Assembly: GCA_947487835.1 (NCBI GenBank)
Contig: CANKXX010000001.1
Span: 1-64,000, forward strand
Length of the DNA: 64,000 nucleotides
Source: an uncultured Microbacteriaceae bacterium
GTDB taxonomy: Bacteria > Actinomycetota > Actinomycetes > Actinomycetales > Microbacteriaceae
Direction of reading: 5' to 3'
This document shows positions 1 through 8,256 of this stretch, in pieces. A program made the translations under genes and the position numbers. The notes under the pieces are model-generated. The model was given only the letters and a program-made list of their open reading frames with translations. It was not told the origin of the DNA and did not search any database. Within the stretch, counting starts at the first letter, position 1; each line of letters starts with the position of its first letter.

Positions 1-1
1 G

Positions 2-340
2 CGGGACGGTGGCTGCATGTGGCCGGGCTGCGACAGACCGCCGTCCTGGTGCGAGGCGCACCACATCAACCAGTGGAGACGGGACCACGGTAAGACCGAC
101 ATCGCGGACGGCGTGCTGCTCTGCAAGCACCATCACCTGCTGCTGCACAACCGCGGCTGGGACATTACCCGGGCTGGTGGGACTTACACGCTGATCCCGC
201 CGAGGTCGATCAGCCCGATGCGCGAGGGCCGCCACCTGGCGACGAAGAGCAGAGCCGTCCAGGACTGGAACGGCCGCCGACACCGCCTTCGAGACCGAGC
301 CTCTGCCCACCCACTCGAACCGGCGCCACCGGAGGGCTGA
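2..340 (+). CDS. DUF222/HNH endonuclease family protein, 3' part only
   Basis: This gene is cut by the window edge and only its last 112 codons are present. They hold the HNH nuclease domain: CMWPGC, then CEAHHI, then LLCKHHH. This His/Cys set binds a metal and cleaves DNA in HNH enzymes. The protein matches the C-terminus of the full-length gene at 37873-39339 almost residue for residue, but many codons differ silently, so the two are diverged paralogs. The last ~25 residues differ between the copies. The biological role of this actinobacterial family is unknown to me. Repeats follow directly downstream, as they do for the other copy. Confidence 0.85.
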   Translation, partial: RDGGCMWPGCDRPPSWCEAHHINQWRRDHGKTDIADGVLLCKHHHLLLHNRGWDITRAGGTYTLIPPRSISPMREGRHLATKSRAVQDWNGRRHRLRDRASAHPLEPAPPEG

Positions 341-427
341 CCATGCTCCCGCCGTCGTTTACAAGACTTCTCGGTGAAGGGCTAGCCCCACGGTCCCTGA
401 GCCTGTCGAAGAGACGGAAGGTCGGCG

Positions 428-533
428 CACGTCACTTCAACAAGCTCAGCGACCGTGTGGGGAACCGGTTGGGATCGGCCCACGTCACTTCAACAAGCTC
501 AGCGACCATGTGGGGAACCGGTTGGGATCGGCC
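428..533. repeat. 53-bp direct tandem repeat, two copies
   Basis: Units 428-480 and 481-533 differ at a single base (GACCGTG against GACCATG). Each carries one copy of the 21-bp element, in a slightly changed form with CTTCAAC in place of CTTCGAC. The near identity points to a recent local duplication, for example by replication slippage. Confidence 0.9.
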
Positions 534-617
534 GGCGTCGCTTCGACAAGCTCAGCGACCGTAGTGACCGTCCCGGAGGCGCTGGCCCATCCTCCCGGCT
601 CGGCCATCCGCTTCGCT

Positions 618-663
618 GTCGCTGCTCGCGAAGCTCCCGGAAACGATTGGCGCGGACTGGCGG
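618..663 (-). repeat. 46-bp repeat module, third copy
   Basis: Read on the minus strand, this segment matches the modules at 37436-37481 and 37617-37662 at about 39 of 46 positions. The shared core is GAGCTTCGCGAGCAGCGAC. As in the other array, it lies between copies of the 21-bp element. Confidence 0.75.
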
Positions 664-735
664 GACCATCCCGGTCCCTGAGCCTGTCGAAGGGACGCGA
701 GATCGCCGTGCGTCGCTTCGACAAGCTCAGCGACC

Positions 736-803
736 GTGCGGGGTCAGCGACCGCGTGGGGTCAGGGACCGCGTGGGGTCAGCGACCGTGTGGGGTCAGCA
801 ATC
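736..803. repeat. 17-bp tandem repeat, four units
   Basis: The four units are 736-752, 753-769, 770-786 and 787-803, with consensus GYGTGGGGTCAGCGACC. They run up to just before the stop codon of the PAC2 gene at 816 and may have grown out of the end of the 21-bp element. The unit count could vary between strains. Confidence 0.8.
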
Positions 804-815
804 CCGCGGGGCGGG

Positions 816-1757
816 TCAGTCGCGGGGGCGGCGGGGGTCCTCCGGCGGGCGGCCGTCTGCGCGGCCGTCTCGGCCGTCGCCGCGGCGCAGGTATCGCTCG
901 AACTCCTGGGCGATCGCCTCGCCGCTCGCCTCCGGGGAGTCGACCGTGTCGCGGGCCTGCTCGAGCTGCTCGATGTAGGCCGCCATCTCCTCGTCCTCGC
1001 CGGCGAGCGCATCGATGCCCGCCTCCCACGCGGCCGCCTCGTCCACCATGTCGCTGCGCGGGATGGTCACGTCGACCATCTCCTCCAGGCGATCGATGAG
1101 GGCGAGCGTCGCCTTCGGGGAGGGCGCGCTGTGCACGTAGTGCGGAACGGACGCCCACACCGACACGGTCGGGATGCCGATCGCCTCGGCCGCCTCCGCG
1201 ATGACGGAGAGGATGCCGACCGGCCCCTCGTAGGTGCTGCGCTCGATACCCAGCTCCTTGCGCACGGCGGGGCTCTCGCTCGTCGCGAAGACGGAGATGG
1301 GGCGCGTGTGCGGAACGTCCGCGAGCAGGGCGCCCAACATCACGATGCCTTGCACGCCGGCCTGGCGGGCGGTGTCGAGGATCTCGGCCGTGAACGCCTT
1401 CCAGTTGCGGGACGGCTCCGTGCCGAGCAGCAGGAAGACGTTGCCGCCGTTGTCGCCGCTCACGGACAGGTGGGCGTCCTCGGCGAGCGGGGCGCCCGCG
1501 CTGCGGGGCTCGCGCGGACCGAAGATCGTCGCACCGGGCCACTCGATGAGGCGGTGACCCTCCTCGTCCTGCACGACCTGCGGCCGGTTGAACTGGAAGT
1601 CGAAGTACTCCTGCGGGTCCACCTGAGCGATCGGCACGAGATCGAGCAGCTCCTTGAGGGCGCGCACGGCGCCACTCGCGGCCTCGCCCGCATCATTCCA
1701 GCCTTCGAACGCAACGACGAGCAGTCGTCCGCTCGAGAAGCTCGTGCCATCTGTCAC
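816..1757 (-). CDS. PAC2 family protein
   Basis: A 313-residue protein of the PAC2 family, named after eukaryotic proteasome-assembly chaperones. It opens with LLVVAFEGWNDAGEAAS near residue 10, the usual start of the actinobacterial members. The middle contains the LLLGTEPSRNW segment and the C-terminus is acidic and charged. The bacterial function is not established. The start is the GTG at 1757, with GGGAG a few bases upstream. The gene diverges from the HAD gene at 1849. Its presence does not imply a proteasome, and no proteasome genes are visible here. Confidence 0.85.
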   Translation of the reverse strand: MTDGTSFSSGRLLVVAFEGWNDAGEAASGAVRALKELLDLVPIAQVDPQEYFDFQFNRPQVVQDEEGHRLIEWPGATIFGPREPRSAGAPLAEDAHLSVSGDNGGNVFLLLGTEPSRNWKAFTAEILDTARQAGVQGIVMLGALLADVPHTRPISVFATSESPAVRKELGIERSTYEGPVGILSVIAEAAEAIGIPTVSVWASVPHYVHSAPSPKATLALIDRLEEMVDVTIPRSDMVDEAAAWEAGIDALAGEDEEMAAYIEQLEQARDTVDSPEASGEAIAQEFERYLRRGDGRDGRADGRPPEDPRRPRD

Positions 1758-1848
1758 TGAGGCTCCCTCACCTGTGGACCCGGTCGGCCCGCCGTCGACG
1801 GGCCCGTGTCAAGGATAGGCGCAGCCCGCGCCGATAGACTCAGACCCC

Positions 1849-3566
<1,718 letters not shown>

Positions 3567-3645
3567 CGGCGCGCGGACGGTCCGCCGTGCCGCTCGTCAC
3601 TAGGATTGACGCTCGACAAACCCCCCCTTCACGAAACGAGGACCC

Positions 3646-4638
3646 GTGCAGAAGACTGCCGCGCTCGCCCTGAGCGCCGGATTGCTGCTCACCCTGTCGG
3701 CGTGCAGCGGCCCCGCGCCGACGCAGCAGGAGGCCTGCGGCGTTCCGTCGGGCAACTCGTCGAAGGCCATCGACGTATCCGGATCGGTGGGCGCCGAGCC
3801 GGAGGAGGTCTCCTTCCCCACGCCGCTCATCGCGTCCCGCACCGAGGTCACGACCGTCGACGCCGGCGAGGGCGACCGGATCGGCCTCAAGACCCCCGTG
3901 CTGCTCAACTTCGCCGTGTACAACGGCGCGACCGGCGACGCCATCAACCCGTACAGCCCGGTGAGCGTGAGCCAGTCGACCGGCGAGCCCCAGATCGTGA
4001 CCCTGCAGTCGCTGAGCGCCCTCCCCGGCTTCCAGGAGGCCATGCAGTGCGCCACCGAGGGCTCCCGCGTGGCCGTCGCACTGCCCGCCAAGGAGGGCTT
4101 CGGCGCCGAGGGCAACGCCCAGCTCGGCCTGGGCGAGAACGACACGCTCGTCTTCGTCGCCGACGTCGTCGAGGCGTACCCGACGCGCGCGACCGGGGAC
4201 CCGCAGCCCGCCCAGAACGGGTTCCCGTCGGTCGTGACCGACCCCGACGGTGTGCCCGGCATCACCATCCCGGCCTCCGACGCGCCCACCGAGTACCGCG
4301 AGACGCTGCTGCGCAAGGGCTCCGGCGAGAAGGTCGGCGCGGGGGACACCGTGACCCTGAACTACACCGGCGTGCTCTGGGACACCGGCGAGGTCTTCGA
4401 CTCCAGCTGGGAGAACGGCACGCCCGTGCAGTTCCCCGCCCAGGAGGGCAGCGCGGACCAGCCCGGCGTCGTCAAGGGCTTCGCGGATGCCCTGGTCGGC
4501 GCCCGCGTAGGCGACCAGGTGCTTGCGGTCCTGCCGCCCGACGTCGCGTACGGCGAGGAGGGCAGCGGCGCCATCCCGGCGGACTCGACCCTCGTCTTCG
4601 TCATCGACGTGCTCGGGGTGGAGAAAGCCGACGATTAG
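3646..4638 (+). CDS. FKBP-type peptidyl-prolyl isomerase lipoprotein
   Basis: A 330-residue exported lipoprotein. It has a short signal peptide and a lipobox LSAC with Cys20 as the lipidation site. Two FKBP-like units follow. The first, around residues 60-180, is degenerate. The second, around 225-325, has VTLNYTGVLWDTGEVFDSSW, a VVKGFADALVG segment and VAYGEEGSGAIP, the classical FKBP layout. It would help proteins fold outside the membrane. The start is a GTG after GAGGA. It sits between trmI and pafB, where other Actinobacteria carry the Pup-proteasome block. Confidence 0.9.
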   Translation: MQKTAALALSAGLLLTLSACSGPAPTQQEACGVPSGNSSKAIDVSGSVGAEPEEVSFPTPLIASRTEVTTVDAGEGDRIGLKTPVLLNFAVYNGATGDAINPYSPVSVSQSTGEPQIVTLQSLSALPGFQEAMQCATEGSRVAVALPAKEGFGAEGNAQLGLGENDTLVFVADVVEAYPTRATGDPQPAQNGFPSVVTDPDGVPGITIPASDAPTEYRETLLRKGSGEKVGAGDTVTLNYTGVLWDTGEVFDSSWENGTPVQFPAQEGSADQPGVVKGFADALVGARVGDQVLAVLPPDVAYGEEGSGAIPADSTLVFVIDVLGVEKADD

Positions 4639-4657
4639 TCTCCACCGGGCCCGCTTC

Positions 4658-4677
4658 GAAGATCTGTTCGATATACT
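4658..4677 (+). promoter_or_regulatory. Candidate pafB promoter with a near-SOS-box
   Basis: A good -10 box, TATACT, lies at 4672-4677, about 40 bases before the pafB start. Just upstream, GAAGATCTGTTC at 4658-4669 differs by one base from the actinobacterial LexA box GAAC-N4-GTTC. It would lie in the -35/spacer region, where a repressor could block transcription. PafBC is itself a DNA-damage regulator, so LexA control would be sensible, but one half-site is imperfect. Confidence 0.4.
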
Positions 4678-4718
4678 GGGTCCGGTGTGGGGGATTTCCG
4701 AGTCAATAGGATACGAAC

Positions 4719-5810
4719 GTGGCTGAGCCGAAGAACGCTCCGCGCGTTCCCGTCGAGGAGCGCCTGTTCAGCCTTGTGCTGGCGCTGCTCGCGACCGAGT
4801 CCGGTCTGACCAAGAACGAGATCCTGTCGACGGTCCAGGGCTACCGGCAGCGCTACCGCACCGGCGGCGACAACGTGAACCTCGAGCGGCAGTTCGAGCG
4901 GGACAAGGACGACATCCGCGACCTCGGGGTGCCGCTCGAGACGACCGAGGCGCCGGATCAGCCCGGCAACAACCACTCCCTCCGCTACCGCATCCCGCGC
5001 GGCAGCTACGAGTTGCCCGCCGACATCACCTTCTCCAACGAGGAGACGACGCTGCTGAACCTCGCCGCCATGGTGTGGCGGGAGGGCTCGCTGAGCGGCG
5101 AGTCCCGGCGCGCCCTGATGAAGCTGCGGTCGCTCGGCGTCGAGTCGGACGAGCCCGTGCTCGGCTACGCCCCGCGCCTGCGCTCACGGGAAGCCGCGTT
5201 CGACCCGCTGAGCGTCGCGCTCGAGCGGCACAGCATCGTGCGCTTCCGCTACCTTAAGCCGGGCGAGTCCGAGGCCCGCGTGCGCACCCTGGCACCGCTC
5301 GCCCTCGTGCAGCACCAGGGCCGGTGGCACGTGCACGGCATCGACCAGGACGTCGCCGACAAGCGCACGTTCCTGCTGTCCCGCATCGTCGGCTCCGTGC
5401 AGCCGACGGGGGAGAGCTTCACCGACGACGGCGGCGACCACGCGGCGAACGCGTTGGCCGAGCTCGACGCCATCTGGGCCAACGGCGTCGGCGTGCTCGA
5501 GGTGGCGCCGGGCACGGACGCGGCGGCGCGGCTGGCGCGCCGCAAGGGCAGCGCGGTCACGGGCGAGAACCAGCTGACCCTGCACTACTCGGACATGAAC
5601 CTCCTCGCCGACGAGCTCGCGGGCTACGGACCCGAGGTGCTCGTGCTGTCGCCGCCCTGGCTGCGGGATGCGGTGCGGGCGCGGCTCGAGCAGACCGCCG
5701 CCGCGCACGGCCGGCCCGTGCCTGCCGGTGAGCACGAGCAGGGCGCCGACGAACAGACCGTCGAGGACCGAAGCACGAACGAGCAGGGGAAGGAGCGCGA
5801 CCATGGTTGA
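4719..5810 (+). CDS. pafB: WYL-domain transcriptional regulator PafB
   Basis: A 363-residue protein with an N-terminal winged-helix part (about 1-95, LTKNEILSTVQGY and the PLETTEAPDQ wing). A WYL domain follows at about 165-235 (IVRFRYLKPGES and GRWHVHGID), then a C-terminal WCX extension. PafB and PafC form a heterodimer that activates the LexA-independent DNA-damage response in mycobacteria and relatives. The last ~30 residues are a charged tail. The start is a GTG. The end overlaps pafC by 8 bases, so the partners are probably made together. Confidence 0.92.
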   Translation: MAEPKNAPRVPVEERLFSLVLALLATESGLTKNEILSTVQGYRQRYRTGGDNVNLERQFERDKDDIRDLGVPLETTEAPDQPGNNHSLRYRIPRGSYELPADITFSNEETTLLNLAAMVWREGSLSGESRRALMKLRSLGVESDEPVLGYAPRLRSREAAFDPLSVALERHSIVRFRYLKPGESEARVRTLAPLALVQHQGRWHVHGIDQDVADKRTFLLSRIVGSVQPTGESFTDDGGDHAANALAELDAIWANGVGVLEVAPGTDAAARLARRKGSAVTGENQLTLHYSDMNLLADELAGYGPEVLVLSPPWLRDAVRARLEQTAAAHGRPVPAGEHEQGADEQTVEDRSTNEQGKERDHG

Positions 5811-6792
5811 CCGCCCGGCACCCCTGCAGGCGCAGGACAAGCTCGCGTTCCTCCTCGCCCTCGTGCCGTACCTCATGGACCACGGCCGGGTGAGCGTCGC
5901 CGAAGCGGCGGCACACTTCCGCGTGAAGCCCGAGGCCCTGCGGCGCGCGGTGCGCCTCATCGCGGTGTCCGGCGTGCCCGGCGCCACGAGCTCCTACCAG
6001 CACGGCGACCTGTTCGACATCGCGTGGGACGACTTCGAGGACAACGACCAGATCGTGCTCACGCACATGGTCGCGATCGACGATTCGCCGCGGTTCTCCG
6101 CCCGCGAGGCGGCCGCGCTCATCGCCGGGCTGCAGTACCTGTCCGCCCTGCCGGAGAACATCGACCGCGACGCCATCGGCGCCCTCATGGCGAAGCTCGC
6201 CCGCGGGTCGTCGGCCAGCCCGACCCAGGTCGCCGTCTCCGGATCGGAGAGCGACGAGACGCTGGGTCTGGTCCGCGAGGCCGTGGCGGCCGGCCGGCGC
6301 GTCGAGTTCGACTACCGCACGTCCCGGGGCGACAGCGAGCGGCGCCGGGTGGACCCGCTCCGCATCGAGTCCATCGACCAGGACTGGTACGTCCGCGGCT
6401 GGGACGCCGGCCGCGGCGCCGTGCGCACCTTCCGCCTCGACCGGATGAGCGACCTCGCCGTGACCGACGACGCCATCGTGCGGCACCCGGGCGACGTCGC
6501 GTTGCCCGACGCCCTGTTCGAGCCGTCGGACGAGGACCTCACCGTGCGGATCGAGGTCGCGGAGGCCGCGCTGCCCCTGCTTGGCGACTACCTCACCGAG
6601 GACGCGCCGACGCGCCCGAGCGCGTCGCGGCCGGGCTGGGTCGAGACGTCGCTGCGTGTCGCGCACTTCCACGGGCTCAAGCGGCTCGCGGCGGGCATGC
6701 CCGGCGTGCTCACGGTGCTCGAGCCGCAGGAGGCCCGCGACGCGGTGGCGGAGTGGGCCGCGGCGGGCGCGGCTCGGTACCGTACCCTGTAG
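5803..6792 (+). CDS. pafC: WYL-domain transcriptional regulator PafC
   Basis: The 329-residue partner of PafB. It has the same order: winged helix (LAFLLALVPYLMDHGRVSVAE, with FRVKPEALRRAV as the HTH), a WYL domain around residues 155-215 (RVEFDYRTSRGDSE and QDWYVRGWD) and a WCX C-terminal domain. The WYL core is thought to sense a damage signal, perhaps single-stranded DNA, and to modify RNA polymerase activity. The start ATG is inside the end of pafB. A small membrane protein, tatA, tatC and helY follow with short gaps or overlaps, the usual actinobacterial order. Confidence 0.92.
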   Translation: MVDRPAPLQAQDKLAFLLALVPYLMDHGRVSVAEAAAHFRVKPEALRRAVRLIAVSGVPGATSSYQHGDLFDIAWDDFEDNDQIVLTHMVAIDDSPRFSAREAAALIAGLQYLSALPENIDRDAIGALMAKLARGSSASPTQVAVSGSESDETLGLVREAVAAGRRVEFDYRTSRGDSERRRVDPLRIESIDQDWYVRGWDAGRGAVRTFRLDRMSDLAVTDDAIVRHPGDVALPDALFEPSDEDLTVRIEVAEAALPLLGDYLTEDAPTRPSASRPGWVETSLRVAHFHGLKRLAAGMPGVLTVLEPQEARDAVAEWAAAGAARYRTL

Positions 6793-6794
6793 CC

Positions 6795-7154
6795 ATGCCG
6801 TGGTGGTCGTGGATCCTCATCTGGGGCGGGCTCGTGCTCGCCCTCCTCGCCATGCTCGCGCTGCTGTCGTGGTGGCTGTTCCGCAAGGCCGTCGCCGTGA
6901 TGGACGAGCTGGGGCAGCTGGCCGACAAGACCGAGGCCCTCAGCCGCATGTCGGCCGACCTGGCGGACGACGACGTGGCCGAGTTCGTGCCCGCGGTGCT
7001 GCTCGACCGGCACGAGGTGGTCGCCGCGCACTCCGCCCGCTCGCACGAACGCGCGGAGCGTCGGCGGATGCGCAGGGGAAACAGGATTACGCGCGGTAGA
7101 ATGCTGACTCGCGCCGACTATCGGGACGCGGCCGTGCGGATCAAGGGAGTCTGA
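6795..7154 (+). CDS. Small membrane protein between pafC and tatA
   Basis: A 119-residue protein that I do not recognise as a named family. A single strong membrane helix fills residues 3-30 (tryptophan-rich [10 protein letters not shown], then [15 protein letters not shown]). A heptad-like region at about 36-60 may be a coiled coil. A basic C-terminus follows at about 85-119, with several Arg clusters. It starts 2 bases after the pafC stop and ends 2 bases before tatA, so it belongs to this operon. Position suggests an envelope role, but nothing in the sequence fixes one. Confidence 0.8.
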   Translation: MPWWSWILIWGGLVLALLAMLALLSWWLFRKAVAVMDELGQLADKTEALSRMSADLADDDVAEFVPAVLLDRHEVVAAHSARSHERAERRRMRRGNRITRGRMLTRADYRDAAVRIKGV

Positions 7155-7156
7155 AC

Positions 7157-7453
7157 ATGCTTGGAAACCTCCAGGGCTGGCATTTCATCATTCTGGTGGT
7201 CGTCATCCTGCTGCTGTTCGGAGCGCCGAAGCTCCCCGGTCTCGCCAAGAGCCTCGGTCAGTCCATGCGCATCTTCAAGGGTGAGATGAAGACCATGAAG
7301 GACGAGAACAACACCGGTGCGTCGCGCCGTGGTGCCGATGACGCCGCCACCCGCCTCGACGACACCTCGGCGCCGGTCTACCCGCCCGCGGACAGCCGGA
7401 GCTACTCCGACCCGGTGACGCGACCGTCGGGTGACCCGCAGAACAAGCCCTAG
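7157..7453 (+). CDS. tatA: Sec-independent protein translocase subunit TatA
   Basis: A 98-residue protein with the TatA plan. A short N-terminal membrane helix ([11 protein letters not shown], about residues 10-22) is followed by the [17 protein letters not shown] hinge and amphipathic helix, then a polar tail of ~50 residues. TatA multimers form the pore for folded proteins with twin-arginine signals. The gene sits 5 bases before tatC. The polyamine-binding protein at 27754 in this window has a twin-arginine signal and is a likely client. Confidence 0.93.
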   Translation: MLGNLQGWHFIILVVVILLLFGAPKLPGLAKSLGQSMRIFKGEMKTMKDENNTGASRRGADDAATRLDDTSAPVYPPADSRSYSDPVTRPSGDPQNKP

Positions 7454-7458
7454 TCTTC

Positions 7459-8256
7459 GTGGCCTCCCGTTCCGAGAAGCAGAGGAACGCAGAGGGGAGG
7501 ATGTCCCTCGGGCAGCACCTCCTCGAGTTGCGCAAGCGACTGTTCATCGCCGGCATAGCGGTGGTGCTTGCGGCGATCGTCGGCTGGTTCCTCTCCGACT
7601 ACATCCTCAATGCGCTGCGCAACCCCATCCTCGAGGTGGGGCAGGACCAGGGGCGCAACGCGACCCTCAACTACCAGACGGTCACGAGCGCCTTCGACCT
7701 GAAGCTGCAGATCTCGCTGTACGCGGGCATCATCATCTCCAGCCCGGTCTGGCTGTACCAGATCTTCGCGTTCCTGGTGCCCGGCCTCACCCGCAAGGAG
7801 AAGCGCTACACCTTCGGCTTCTTCTTCTCGGCGGTCCCGCTGTTCCTGGCCGGCTGCGTCGCCGGCTGGTGGGTGCTGCCGCACATCGTCGAGCTGCTGA
7901 CCCGGTTCGCCGGCGCGCAGGACTCCTCGCTCATCACGGCGAAGGACTACTTCGACTTCGTGCTGAAGCTGGTGCTCGCGGTGGGGGTCGCCTTCGTCCT
8001 CCCCGCGTTCCTCGTGCTGTTCAACGCGATGGGCATCCTCAGCGGATCCTCGATCATCCGTTCGTGGCGCATGGCGATCCTGGCGATCACGGTGTTCACC
8101 GCGATCGCCACGCCCGCCGCCGACGTGATGTCGATGTTCCTGCTGGCCATCCCGATGGTGATGCTGTACCTCCTCGCCGCGGGAATCGCACTGCTCAACG
8201 ACAAGCGCCGCGCTCGCAAGGTCAAGACCTTCGAGGCGGAGTACGGTCTCTCATGA
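7459..8256 (+). CDS. tatC: Sec-independent protein translocase subunit TatC
   Basis: A 265-residue membrane protein with six predicted helices. The conserved N-terminal segment GRMSLGQHLLELRKRLF binds twin-arginine signals and includes the key glutamate. The periplasmic loop FDLKLQISLYAGIIISSP and the FVLPAFLVLFNAMGIL helix are typical. TatC recognises the signal peptide and recruits TatA. The start is GTG, 5 bases after tatA. The stop overlaps the helicase start as ATGA. The cytoplasmic tail is short and basic. Confidence 0.94.
   Translation: MASRSEKQRNAEGRMSLGQHLLELRKRLFIAGIAVVLAAIVGWFLSDYILNALRNPILEVGQDQGRNATLNYQTVTSAFDLKLQISLYAGIIISSPVWLYQIFAFLVPGLTRKEKRYTFGFFFSAVPLFLAGCVAGWWVLPHIVELLTRFAGAQDSSLITAKDYFDFVLKLVLAVGVAFVLPAFLVLFNAMGILSGSSIIRSWRMAILAITVFTAIATPAADVMSMFLLAIPMVMLYLLAAGIALLNDKRRARKVKTFEAEYGLS

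Larger units (their letters stand above)
391..803. repeat. Intergenic repeat array with six copies of a ~21-bp element
   Basis: The 475-base gap between the HNH gene and the PAC2 gene holds no credible gene. It carries copies of CTTCGACAAGCTCAGSGACCG or its complement at 391-411, 435-455, 488-508, 541-561, 672-692 and 716-736. Copies in opposite orientation could pair as hairpins, as REP-type elements do. The same element recurs at 37363-37831 and 39437-39606, always beside an HNH gene in this window. Confidence 0.85.

Noticed and set aside
736-803. Short regular repeats as a CRISPR array
   Set aside because: Units are only 17 bp, abut without spacers and have no cas genes near.
816-1757. 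PAC2 protein as evidence of a proteasome
   Set aside because: The family is widespread in Actinobacteria that lack proteasomes, and the expected genes are missing at the pafBC locus.
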